Assembly: GCA_002914845.1 (NCBI GenBank)
Contig: JXTC01000463.1
Location: 1 to 64,000, forward strand
Length of the DNA stretch: 64,000 nucleotides
From: Trema orientale
Taxonomy: Eukaryota > Streptophyta > Magnoliopsida > Rosales > Cannabaceae
Direction: 5' to 3'
Program-made: the position numbers and the translations under genes
Shown here: positions 46,468 to 58,077 of the stretch, piece after piece
How the letters are laid out: every line of letters begins with the position of its first letter
Position numbering within the stretch: position 1 is the first letter of the stretch
The notes under the pieces: model-generated
The model's database searches: none
Told to the model about the DNA's origin: nothing
Seen by the model: only the letters and a program-made list of their open reading frames with translations

Positions 46468-47015
46468 TGTCAACGTCCATCACAAAATGCCCAAACGGTC
46501 GACTACCCCTACTCAGTGGTCGACTGTCGACCTCTGTCCATAGACCTTCCTTTACTCGAACACAGTTCGATTGACCGCTAAGAAACCACAATCGACCATT
46601 TACCACCAGAGCCATGCAATTATGAGACCTCTTTTACTTTAACCACAGCTCAACCTACCCATCAAAATACCCATCCTATGACCACTAGAGCGAAAAACAA
46701 TATCCACAAACCCCTAACTAAACAAGATGAATCTCACTGCTGTCCTTTCTCAACCATCAGTCACTGTGCCTCATACTATTAACCAAGCCCTAAAAGATCC
46801 CAAATGGAGATAAGCTATGAATGATGAATTTGATGCTCTTGGTCAGAATGGAACCTGGGAGCTTGTTTCGTGTACTTCTCTACAGAATCTTATTAGATGT
46901 AAGTGGATTTTTTGTATTAAACGGCTTCTTGATGATTCTGTTGATAGGTACAAAGCCAGATTAGTTGCCAAACATTTTTATCAACGACCTGGACATTGGG
47001 ATATTTGCACTAAAA
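46468..47015 (+). pseudogene. RE1-like Copia pol, continued: linker and N-terminal RT
   Basis: Resumes after the Gypsy-type insertion. The phrase HPMTTRAKNNIHKPLT (about 46672-46720) is the usual integrase-RT linker. Then INQALKDPKWR (stop) AMNDEFDALGQNGTWELV and NLIRCKWIFCIKRLLDDSVD and RYKARLVAKHFYQRPG match the start of Copia reverse transcriptase. It ends at about 47015, before the catalytic YVDD block, where the next LTR begins. Not functional. Confidence 0.88.
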
Positions 47016-48776
47016 AGTAAATTTTCAATTTTACCCTTTTAGTATAAATAATTTTCTCTTATATACAATTATGATATTTGCTAGATTAAACTGTCTCTGG
47101 TGAATAGTTTGTTTATCTGAAAAAGATTCGATGACTTTATTTGTATATAAAGAAACAAACTTGATTAAGAGTTAATTATGGGGAGACTTATTTCTTTATC
47201 TAAGTCTAAATAAATTAGTTCACAATCTATAAATAAAGATGAAATACTTTATTTACTAAAGATTGTAGTGTTTGTCTATCTCAACGGGAATGATGTGTCT
47301 CAAATCATTAAAGTATGTGACTTCTGATAGAAACACTAGTACAACATAAATAAGTTATGTGTATTGAACTGGACCAGGTAATATAAAGAATTGGAGTGCC
47401 GTAACTCAATTCTTATATTATCACAAATTAGCTCTTAGCATGTAGATCTTAATCCTTGATATTTGATTGGACTTGCTTTCATGGGTTGTAGCCTTTTGAT
47501 TTGTTAAAAGATTAACCTCTATGAAATTAGAGGTGAACTCTTGCATATTGAAGGTTATGACTTATGAATTGACGGAAACACCAAATAGTTAAGGACACTA
47601 TGCATTAATGCCACTTTAGGTTTTTTCAAGATTCATGGAATAATTAAATCTAAGATCTTAGTATTCACTTTATGAATTGGTTGATAATTTTGTCTAAATG
47701 GCCATTGAGAACAAAATTATCGACAACATTATTCCTTGATAGAAAGATGATAACATAAAAGTAAATAGGTGTTGGAGGGGTATTACGGTAATTTTACCTG
47801 TCAAACTATGGCATTATCTAGGGATTCTACATAGGGTATAGAATATGCTAGATGGATCAATTAATCAAGGCTAGTTAATTAATTCTCTATAAAAAGTATG
47901 ACATCTAATCTAAGAGTGCAGTATTGGGTAGTGTCCCCTTTACTAATAATATTTATATAAATACCATAATAAGAGTTATTATATATTTATCATATTATTG
48001 GAGTTTAGATTATTTGGATCCATTAGGTCCCTTGTCTAACTCAACAAAACTCATTAATTGGTTGGTGGTATTTATAAAATTAGTTTCATGAAACTGTGTA
48101 AAATAATGATTCTACACAGAAGTTGGTATTTTTATAAATAAGTTTCATGAGTTAGACATATTTATAAAAATTACGCCCGAAGCTCAAATTAGAGAACAAA
48201 CCCAATCCTAGTTGGACTAGGGTTAGCAGTTTTTGGCCTCATATATATAAGATACATGAGAGGAAAAACTACACACTAACCCTAGTAGTGCTATACGAAA
48301 ATTACAGAGGGAGAGGGAGAGAGAAATCGGCTAAGTCTGAGAAAGAAAGGAGAAAAAAAGTTTCCTACCATCTCACTTATCTCACATCCCGGTGTTCCGA
48401 AAGATCAAGAAGGTATTCTTGATTATTCTCCAACGTAGGTTTCGACTTGGTGCCTACTCACCTTATCAACCAAGAGCAAGAGCATAGACAAAGGATCTAA
48501 GGATAGAGATTTGATCACCATCAATAAGGAGATCAAGGAGGAGCACACTACAAGATGTAAACCCTAATCTCATCTCTAGGGTTTTATATCTAGATTTGAT
48601 TTATGTTATACATGATCTTGTATATGATGTATGCATGTTCTATGTTTATGAAAACTGTTTTCAAAAAAATTTTAAAACCTAAATCCGCTAATTTTTCCGC
48701 TGCGTTCATGATGTGATCATGTGTTTTTCCATATTTGCATGCATGGATGAATTTTCCTAAATGTTAGGTCAATTTC
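47016..48776 (+). mobile_element. LTR of a third Copia element (solo or truncated)
   Basis: The right border is firm: TTTCTTACA is followed by ATTGGTATCCAGAGCATAGG, a tRNA-Met PBS. The left border is inferred at about 47016, where Copia RT similarity stops. A TATA-like CATATATATAAGATAC at about 48240 precedes a purine-rich leader, consistent with a promoter in the LTR. No second LTR was found. Confidence 0.65.
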
Positions 48777-49110
48777 TTACAATTGGTATCCAGAGCATAG
48801 GTTCATATGTATAGCATAATATTGATCTAGATTTGAATATCTAAGTTATGTGATTGAGTTTGAACAATTTTTGTTTATGATAATTAAATGATTCATGGTG
48901 ATGAATGATGTTTAATTACGTTTGATGGGAATCTGTGTATAAACAGATTCCCCACAGATTTCCATCGAACGGTGTAAAAACAAAGGCATTACGTAGGGGC
49001 GCCCCCTACTATAGCCGCCTCCTAATGATATATATATATAAATATAGATTATACTTTTTTTTTGGTGGACTTACCAGCATGACTTTTTGGGCAAGGGGGT
49101 GATATATTAC
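48777..49110 (+). other. PBS and truncated leader of the third Copia element
   Basis: The PBS (48777-48796) is followed by about 300 bp without gag coding. A strong hairpin lies at 48919-48971: arms CGTTTGATGGGAATCTGTG and CACAGATTTCCATCGAACG pair with two mismatches, and a second 10-bp stem (GGGAATCTGT / ACAGATTCCC) can form as an alternative. A GC-rich near-palindrome GTAGGGGCGCCCCCTAC is at 48995-49011. The element end is not seen; host promoter sequence starts somewhere before 49200. Confidence 0.6.
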
Positions 49111-49206
49111 CTCCTGTTTGGCTAGGATTTATCTCTTATTAGAGGATCGATATCCGTGCAGCCAAACAGACTTCATAAACCCGCCAACTCGATCGCAAAT
49201 ACGAGT

Positions 49207-49220
49207 TTTTCGCGCGAAAA
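49207..49220 (+). promoter_or_regulatory. E2F-type palindrome upstream of RIF1
   Basis: TTTTCGCGCGAAAA is a perfect palindrome and contains TTTCGCGC on both strands, the E2F binding consensus (TTTSGCGC). It lies 85 bases before the RIF1 start codon. In plants such sites are found before genes expressed at the G1/S transition. Confidence 0.8.
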
Positions 49221-49258
49221 TTAGGAACAAATTGAAACACACTCGACAATATCTAAAA

Positions 49259-49267
49259 TTAGGGTTT
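49259..49267 (-). promoter_or_regulatory. Telo-box in the RIF1 leader or promoter
   Basis: TTAGGGTTT (AAACCCTAA on the minus strand) lies 38 bases before the RIF1 ATG. Telo-boxes are common in the 5' regions of plant genes for replication and translation, often near E2F or other motifs. Confidence 0.7.
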
Positions 49268-49304
49268 GGGATTGCTACCGATTCATTCTTCGTCTCAAGT
49301 CTCA

Positions 49305-51095
49305 ATGTCGAATTTCTCAGACCAGCTCCATGAAATCAAAGCCTCAATCTCTTCAGGGACCAACAAGTCCTTCGCTTACTCAACCCTATTGTATCTCCAA
49401 GAACAGTCCACTAACAGCTCTGCTTCAATTCAAGCCCTAGCTGAAGCTACTCCAAGCTTAGTCACGTTAATGGTTGCCGATGTTCATGATCAAGACGAAG
49501 AAATGTAATCACAAGCTCTCCAAGTCTTCTTCCTCTTCTTCTTCTTTTTTCTTCTCTTTGATCTCATTTGTATAATAATTATTTGAAGGAAATTAGTTTT
49601 TTTTTTTTTTTTTTGGATGCTTATATATATGTATGTGTGTGTGTGTGTGTAGAGGAAATTCCATATATTGAATTTGACGGTTCGGGAACTTTACGAATTC
49701 ATTGCATTACAATGTTTTATTAGCTAATTAACTAGATGGTGGCTTTTGTTTTCGTCAGTGCAGGACAGGCGTTGAAATGTTTGGGCTTCATGATGTATCA
49801 TCCGTCCCTTTGTGCTGCAATTTCGGGTATGTAGAGCCAATTATACATTGTCATTATCACCACTGTTATTCACTTCAAAGGACATAGCACGTATGCTGTG
49901 AAATTTTGCTTCTGACCATTATTTTTTAGTAATGGATGGAGTCCTCCTTTAGAGACTTTCCTTGAGTTGTTTGTTTTTACTGTTGTGCTCTTCAAATTGA
50001 GGAAGTGGGTTGTAGTTGTATATTAGAGTTTATTAGAATAAAGTTTAGTTTTCATTGAAATTTAAAGCAGTAAGGCTTAAACTAATAACAGGGGTCAAGC
50101 ACTTGTTTTGTCTACCACTGACTACAGTGTTCTGTGTTGAATATTATGTGTTCTATGTTGTGTAGTGGAGGGAGTAAACTTAGTTTTGGAGTCATTAGTT
50201 AAACTCATCACAACAACAAAAATGAAGGTAGGTACTCATACTCTCAAAAGAATGATCTACTAGAGTTACTGTTTATTTGTTTAGTTATGGATTTTAGAAT
50301 TTTCATCTACTGCGTGCAGTCAGTATGTAACTTAGGTGTTTGGTGCATATCCATCCAACAATTCAATGAGCCAGTTCTTGGTCCTCATTTTGATTCTCTG
50401 CTGCAAGCAGTTGTCCATGGCCTTGAAAATCCCATGGGTTCCTTGTCAACGACTTTTGAGGCTATTCAGGTAGAAGCATTTGCCAAGAGTTTTTTCATTC
50501 CTCAACCATGAACAATTGTTAACTACATACCCTTTTAGCTACAAGAAAAATTACTAACGACCGTTTATGGCTATAGTTTGTGTAGTATTTCCTGATGTAA
50601 TATTTTATGCTATTTAATAATCACAGCATATTATTCTCCCTATTTCAAGATTGAGTATGGTACTATTTCTTCCTAAAATTTTCTTGTGAGCTCTTAATTT
50701 TGCAGTTTTGTTGACATGAAAATTGGTGGTATTTCTTGCTTGTTCCTCTTATCACTCATGACAGGCTGTAATGAGATTAGCAGTTCAGTTAGCTGAGAAG
50801 ATGAGAGGCTTGTCTCATGTTTGGGCTCCTTCAATATACAGAAGACTTCTCAGCTTTGATAAGAGGGAGAGAGATATGTCAGAAAGGTGTCTATTAAAGA
50901 TTAAATCTCTAATACTACCTCCTTCACGAAATCTCTCAAAGGTATGGATATTCCTTTAGTGCTTTGCAATATGAAAGATTAGTGTCCAGACTTGTATTTT
51001 GAAAGAGGAAAAAAAGCTAGAAATGATTTCTCAAGCATTTTACTTTTCAACGTTACTTAACTTAAGAGAATAATGACTTTTAGAATTAAATTTAA

Positions 51096-51134
<39 letters not shown>

Positions 51135-51162
51135 GGAATAACGATTTTCAGAATAAATTTAA

Positions 51163-51212
<50 letters not shown>

Positions 51213-54200
51213 CATTTTAGTTTTCAACGTTATTTAACTTAAGGGAATAACGATTTTCAGAATTAAATTTAAGCTACTATAGCTCTCTCTCTCTCTCTCT
51301 CTATAGAGAAGCATTCCATCTATATTTTTAGACGACAGTCTGAGGTAGAACCACAAGTATTTTCCTTACGACTAACCTTGATGGTCATCTCAAAGAATTC
51401 CATCTATAGAAGCATTCCATCTCTCTCTCTGAAGCATTCCATCTATATTTTTAGACGACAGTTTGAGGTAGAACCATAAGTATTTTCCTTAGGACTAACC
51501 TTGATGTTCATCTCAAAGAATTTGTTCTTGATATGACCTATAACATGTCATGACACTGGATGGCTCACTCCGTTATCTGTGACCTCTAAAAATATACTTT
51601 CTACTACTGAACAGGTACTTGTCAAAGATATGAAACAAACATTGCTCACTAGGATGAAGGATTTACTAAACCATGGTAGCAAGATTCAGGCCATCCGGGC
51701 ATGGGGATGGTTTATCCAGTTGCTGGGATCCTATGCTTTGAAAAACAGGAATTTAATTAACGATGTGCTTAAAATCCCCGAGCATACATTTTCAGACCAT
51801 GATCCGCAACTTCAGATTGCTTCGCAGGTACTTTCCAACACATCGTTTCGTTATTTGTTTTGGGTTTGCCTTTTGCATTAGTGGAGAAAATGTTTGTATT
51901 TATTCCTAATATTACTCTAGATAATCAATTGCCATTAATATTAGATGCACTGTACAGGTTGCATGGCAAGGCCTAATTGATGCTCTAATTCACCCTGCAA
52001 TATTACCTTATACAAGAAATGATGTTAAAGAGGACAAATGCTTTCCACAAACAGGAACATCTACAGTGGAAAATAATGAAATCCAAGCGAATGGGTTCTT
52101 AAAAAGTTTGAAGTTGATTATGACACCTCTAATAGGCATTATGTCAAGTAAATGTGACGCATCTGTCTACATGTCTTCTTTCAACACATGGTGTTATCTG
52201 TTATATAAACTTGGTGCCTCTGTTAATTATTCCTCAGTGAAAAAGGTAGTACTTCAGCCTGTCTCTGAAGCAGTTTTTCAAATTGGTCCTGATTATAAGG
52301 GCATGTGGGTGTGGAATCTGTGCTTAGATTTAGTAGATGATTTACTTTTAGCAAACTGTAGAGATGTAGACAATGAGTCATCTTGCCTGGCAAGCCGTCA
52401 TTTATCAGCTACAACCTCCATTGGCGGACCTTTCACATCTGGAAAATGCCCATGGATGCAATATCCTATTAAATGGTTGCCATGGGAGCTGAGTCAATTG
52501 GACTTCCATTTAAAGATTATTTCCAGCCTCACCATTCAAGTGTCAAAGATAACTGTCTCCCATGAGAAAAGAACCTTAGCATATGATGCTTCCTTAAGGT
52601 TATTTAGATCTCTTTTAAAAGGAGTCCAAGTGGAGTTGAGAAAAGCATCTACTGCTTATGATGATATTTTTTTGTGTTTGAACACAATATTAAGGTTTAT
52701 AAAGTATTTATGTGAAGAACATTCTGAAGGCAGTGACAGAAATGACTCGCATAATATTTCCCTTCAGCTCATAGAGGTTGTCGTTGAGGAGATAGAACCT
52801 GCTATTTTGGGTTCTCCTCTTTACAAGGTAGCATTAGATCTCAAGTATATTGAAAGCCAGAGTATTCTTGATAAAACTAGACACACAAAAGTTTCAGGGA
52901 TGTGCTCTCTCACTTATATGGGTATGGTTTCACCAGTAGTTTATTTAACTGTGCTCTACTTCAGTGTCATGGCTCAATCAAATTTGAACACTTCCAGTGC
53001 CAATTTCATTCTGCCAGCAACAAAAAAGTATTTTAGAATTTTGTTATCATCTCATGAACAGGAAAATTTTGTCAGTACTGTTGGATTATTGTATAAGCAC
53101 AGAGGCCCAAGCTGCTTCAGGATGTGGACAGCAATAGCAGAAAGTGCAAAAGATTACATATGTGATATGAAAAATATTTCCTTATTTAAGCTGGAGCACA
53201 ACAATGCTTACATTGCCACATGCAATCTGTTATTCTATCCATTGATCATATGCTATTGCCACCAGGAAGATTTTATGTCAGCAAAGATAAGTGGCTCCGT
53301 GGAAGAATCTCATATTTCAGTACAGAGAAAGCTGGAGTTGGAGCAAGTTATTGAAGTGTGGAAGTCACTTTATTGTTCTCTTCGTACCTCACAGTTGGAG
53401 TGTTTCACAGCTAAAAATTTTCCTCAGGATCTTTGTCACACGCTAGATGGGTGGCTTGATAGTTACACTTGCATGTTTGAATCCACAAACGGGCTTGAAT
53501 CAAGCCACAAGGATTTGGATCTTGATCAGATCTCCTTTTTTGGTGGTGTTGTGACGTGTATTCTGGAAAAGTTTCATTCTTCAGAATTAAGTCCAGATGG
53601 AAAAAATGGATGTAGCAGGGACCAGAAGATATCGAGTGGCATAACCAGTTGCTTGACAATGGCTATTAGGTATGTGCAAACATTGCTTTCTGCAATCGAG
53701 CACTGCAGCTGTGCTAAATGTTGGTTTTAGTCCCTCAATATTATAAAATTCATTCATACTTGTCAACATTTACGCATGCTTTAAAATCTGAGGTATCTTA
53801 GTTGTACTGGTCTGGATCAAGCTCAAAACAGGAGCTCTTGCATTAATTCTATAGGTTTACGGCTATATTTGCTTTAATTTCATTTGGGATTCTGTTGAGC
53901 TGACAATTTTGATGGGATTACATGAGTAGTTTACCATCTCAAAAGTCCAAAATGCATGGGAACTCTCAAGCATTGATGAATTACTAGTTTTCTGAATGAT
54001 ATTTTCCCGCCTAGTAGTTTTGGATTTCGTTTTGTGTTATTCAAACATATCATAAGTATTCAATTCACCATAAGTAATTATTTTCATTTGTTCCTCATTT
54101 TGGAGTGAGGACTACTGTAATCACCACCCTCTTGAGAATGAATATAATGGATGTAGTTTGCTTTTTCAAATTTTTTGAAGACTTTACCCCAAATTGCTGT

Positions 54201-55481
54201 TGTTAGAGACAATAAAATTATGTGAAGTTTTCATTTAACGAAAAAAAGTTACTGGTTGAATCAATATGGGAACAAGAGGATATTAAAGTGTTCTGCTCAG
54301 GTCTTTAATCGCTTCTATTGTCACTTACCATGTTTTATATGATATTTCCACAGATTTATGAGGTTTTTGCAGACAAAAATAGAAAAAGCCACGTCCACTA
54401 TTCTTGTTATGGCCTCTAGGTAAGTAAGATTAGTTTTTTGTTACCTCTCATTTTTCTATTGTTCCATTTCTAATCTCATCGTGTCTACTCCCTTGTGGTG
54501 TCAAACTTTGCAGGTTATATTCTGCATTGGCACACTTCATTAGTTGCCTTAGATTGAAGCACGATACTCTTTCACTCGTTGAGGTTTGTATATCTCATCT
54601 CTGTAGGATGCTCCCATTACTCGTTTTGACCAGAAGAAAAAACTAATAAAAGAGGCTATTTATATCATTGTACACCATAATGATATTTGTATATAATTTT
54701 TTTAAGATCATCACTTAAGTTTAATTGACACTAATATCTGTTCATGCTTCTGGTTCAGCAATTTTTAATTTTATTTATTTTCTTTCAGATAATCTCCTCT
54801 CCATTGCTTCAATGGTTGGCACAAATAGAGATGCAAGATGTAAGCAACAATGATCTGTTTCAACTTATATGGTCAGAAACCCTTAATTGTCTGAAGAGGA
54901 GTCAGCCACCATTAATCTTTGATTCTGCCTTCCTCAAACTCCAATCACCTCTCCTTGAAAAAACTCTTGATCATCCTAATCCATCAATTTCGGAGCCAAC
55001 CATTTGCTTTTGGAATTCCACATATGGTGATCAAATTAAGTTGGATTATCCTCAAAACTTGCTTCATGTCCTCGACAAGCTGTCAAGAAATGGAAGAATA
55101 AACCTCCACAAGAAATGCCCATCATTTCTTGAAAGATGTGACAGAGTTCGAGTAAATACTGCTCTAGAAGAGTACAGGTTAAATGCCACACATAACATGT
55201 ATTGGAAGAGGATGGAACTGTTAAACGGTAATACAGACCATACAAATAAACGAAAGGACGGGCCATGCTTAAATTTGAAAAGGAAGAGGTTAGAATTAAC
55301 TGAGCATCAGAAGGAGGTAAGAAGGGCACAACAAGGCAGGGAAAGGGATTGCGGAGGCCACGGCCTCGGTGGAATTCGAACATACACAAACCTTGATTTT
55401 TCACAAGGGAATGGGGATTCACAAGACAGCCAGGAAATCTGGAATTTGGAGTCCATATTGGACACGTCTGAAAAAGCTTAG
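49305..55481 (+). CDS. RIF1: RIF1 homologue (Rap1-interacting factor 1), 10 exons, 1136 aa
   Basis: Exons inferred from splice sites and phase: 49305-49504, 49759-49826, 50166-50227, 50320-50469, 50765-50941, 51615-51827, 51958-53669, 54354-54419, 54514-54583, 54789-55481 (3,411 nt). The start is ATG in MSNFSDQLHEIKASI; no earlier ATG is in frame. The N-terminal half is a HEAT-like helical repeat, the Rif1_N region, with ALKCLGFMMYHPSLCAAIS, VCNLGVWCISIQQF, IQAIRAWGWFIQLLGSYAL and FNTWCYLLYKLGASVN. In other eukaryotes RIF1 controls replication timing, telomere length and double-strand break repair in the nucleus, partly by recruiting PP1. I saw no clear RVxF-type PP1 motif, though my scan was by eye. 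The C-terminal part is basic (LNLKRKRLELTEHQKEVRRA). All exons are open, so the gene looks intact. It has no shared regulation with its neighbours that I can see. Confidence 0.92.
51095..51545 (+). repeat. RIF1 intron 5: (TC)n runs and duplicated segments
   Basis: Three (TC)n runs (about 51103-51133, 51169-51209 and 51281-51301) alternate with copies of GGAATAACGATTTTCAGAAT and AAATTTAAGC. After them, GAAGCATTCCATCTATATTT with about 110 bp downstream (GACAGTCTGAGGTAGAACCA and on to CATCTCAAAGAATT) occurs twice (51308-51400 and 51431-51522). This is local duplication inside the intron just before exon 6. Confidence 0.88.
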
Positions 55482-56275
55482 TTAAATTTCTTCTTGTTAA
55501 TATTGGTTTGACTTAATACTCTCTCTCTCTCTCTGATAAGTTCTGTATTCTTGTGCCTTTTCGCAATTTCTCAATTCTCATGTTGGACAGCACTATCTTC
55601 AAGTGAGCCAACATGGAAGTAATTCAGCTATGTTGTTGTACTGCTTATTCCTCATGTATTCCTACCATGAATGTATAACCAAACTAATAGTCTTGAACAA
55701 TTTCATTTAAGATATCAAAGTAACATGTTGAGTTATGCTAAGAACATGCTTATACGTCAATTTGTTTCTTATTCTTTGAATTGCTATGCAGAGAACAATG
55801 AGATTTTATTCTCTGGAATACCTCTATTTGCTTTGGACCTTAGGAGACCAAAGTCCAAGTCCCAAATGGTTTTGTTCCATCTGAAATATGATTGACCTTT
55901 CACACCATACTGGATTAAGTAGCCTGCTTCTGTTATGTATTGGGGGAGAGAGAGAGAGAGAGAGAGAGAGAATGGTGAAGGAATGGAATATTGATAAGAA
56001 CATTTCCTGTATATATATATATATATATATTTTAAAATTATTAACGAAATTTTTAATTTTTTTCAGCCATGCCCCCTCTCAAACTTGGGCCAAAATATTT
56101 ATTCACAACATATTCTATGACGCTTTAAAAGACCAAATCTTGTTGGGCTTAAAGTAAAACAATTGCTAAAGTTAAAAAGCCCAATAGCCATATGTAAAGG
56201 GAAATTAGGCCTTTTATGGTATTTTAAGGAAAAAAAATTTGAAAAATAGGGTGGCTTGTGTTTTTTTAGGTCTAA
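55482..56275. other. RIF1 3' flank
   Basis: Probable 3' UTR and downstream DNA. It has a (CT)n run near 55521, a (GA)n run at 55946-55971 and a (TA)n run near 56011-56030. The open frame at 55671-55895 has no recognisable content. Confidence 0.5.
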
Positions 56276-56276
56276 T

Positions 56277-56512
56277 ACAATTTTTATTAGAAAAATATAA
56301 TTTTTTATAAAATATTTAGAAAAAATGTCACTTTTTAAAATAGTAACTAGTAACCGGTAACCAGATTCCAGAAATTAGTAACTAGTAACTAAATATATTT
56401 ATAATTGGTATATAACAGGTAACCGATAACTAGTTTTTAACGAGTAAATATTTTAAAAACAGTACTTTTCTTAAAAAAAATAAAAAAGTGATAATTTTCT
56501 AATAAAAATTGT
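56277..56512. mobile_element. Small palindromic element with a GTAACTAGTAACC core
   Basis: Arms ACAATTTTTATTAGAAAAAT (left) and, read inward from the right, ACAATTTTTATTAGAAAATT extend inward for about 70 bp with more mismatches. The core (56341-56450) holds TAGTAACTAGTAACCGGTAA and relatives, the same motif as the 3.8 kb element at 20810-24594. It appears to be a short relative of that family. Confidence 0.75.
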
Positions 56513-56670
56513 ACGAAAATTTGAAAAAAATCTGATCTCTATATTTTTGTAATTCTTTTGGGTTTTTATAGGTAAAAGTATTAGAAACCCATATATAAAT
56601 GACCAAAATTGTGGAAATACTATAGTAAAGGACATGACCTTTACATTCTCTCTATTCTCTAGACTTTAAC

Positions 56671-57960
56671 TAGTGGTGTCAAAACGAGTCGGCACAGGCA
56701 CGACACGATTATAAAGTGAGCACAACATGATTAGTAACCGTACTCGGTACAGCACGATACGATTAATAACCATGTCTGGACTGGTACGGCACAATAAGTA
56801 AACATGTTCGGGCCGGCACAACACATAACACGAATAATAGGCACGATGAGCACAATTAAGAAAAATATTTAGTTTATAAAAATATACTTATTTTAAATTT
56901 ATTTTAATTTTTTTTGGGCATAATTTCAATAGAATAAATTTAAAAAAATAGAAAAAAATTAAAATATTTTCTAAGTAAAAATAATATATATTATAAATAT
57001 TATATCAATTTTTAATTTTTTTAAAGTAAAAAAGTTCCAAAATTTAATAAGTTTGAGCCAAAGAGTTTAAAGATATTAAGAATCTAAGGCAAAACTCATT
57101 TCCAATAGAAAATTCTTAGAATGTTAAGAAAGAAAAATACAGCATAGATATGTGCCAATCATAACTTTTGAGTTATACCTTATAATTTGAGTATGTGCTA
57201 ATTTAGTTATAATATACTTTAACTACAGATTTTTAAATAAATTATCATTACTCATGTACACTCTAATATTTCAATTTAGATTTGTTTTTATATAAAAATT
57301 ATCTTAATTTTCAAATAATTTCTTTTTTTTTTTTTATATAATAATTAACATTTCATAATTCATAATTACTTAAAAAGAAATGGTATTAAAATAACTGAAT
57401 TTAAAAAAAAAATAATGAGAATGATTATGGAACAAGAATAATAAGAGTTTGAAAATGGAAATAATTTGGCGTGAAATCATATATATTATGAAAAATGGGC
57501 AAGATTAGAGACAAGGATAATATAATAAAAAAAACAAGCACAACTAGGCGTGGAAATATCATAGGACCTAAAATGAGTGCAATTAGTGCGAAAATGGCAT
57601 AATATCGAAAACGAGTACGATTAGATACAAAAATAGCATAATATCATAAATGACCACAATTAGGCACGAAAAATAGCTAATACTGGAAATAGGCACGATG
57701 ATAGCATAATACCGAAAACGAGAATAATTTGGCATGAAAATAAACAAGCACGATAATGACGTGTTAATAGTATGATTACGATACAAAATCAGGCACAGAC
57801 ACATGCATGTAATAGGCCGAGCATGACACTACATGATTAGTAATTGTACTTAGGCCAGCACGATACAATTACTAACCGTACCCAGTTTGGCACGACACGA
57901 AGCACGAATATGCCACAACTAAATATTCCTGAGCTAGCACGACACAACCTATTCAACATT
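56671..57960. mobile_element. hAT-like non-autonomous element, right end unclear
   Basis: The left end TAGTGGTGTCAAAACGAG resembles the hAT ends at 7553 (TAGAGTTGTCAA). Both subterminal parts (56690-56850 and 57790-57950) are dense in GGCACGACACGA and related short motifs in both orientations. No matching right terminus or 8-bp duplication was found. No transposase coding. The border near 57960 is approximate. Confidence 0.55.
57470..57760. repeat. ~40 bp tandem repeat inside the hAT-like element
   Basis: About six diverged units follow one another, of the form GAGTGCAATTAGTGCGAAAA then TGGCATAATATCGAAAAC (for example from 57574, 57613 and 57653). Spacing is roughly 35-45 bp. Confidence 0.75.
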
Positions 57961-58045
57961 TCAGATTAGAATACTACTACAGAGATGTCCAACAACAAGC
58001 CTGCAGTCTACAAAGGCGTACTTCTCTTCTTGAACCAAAGGGACT

Positions 58046-58077
<32 letters not shown>

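Noticed and set aside
51095-51301. CRISPR-like regular repeats
   Set aside because: These are (TC)n microsatellites and duplicated intron segments in a plant nuclear gene, without uniform spacers.
53411-53769. Minus-strand open frames in RIF1 exon 7
   Set aside because: They lie opposite an intact 1.7 kb coding exon with correct splice phase; no independent support.
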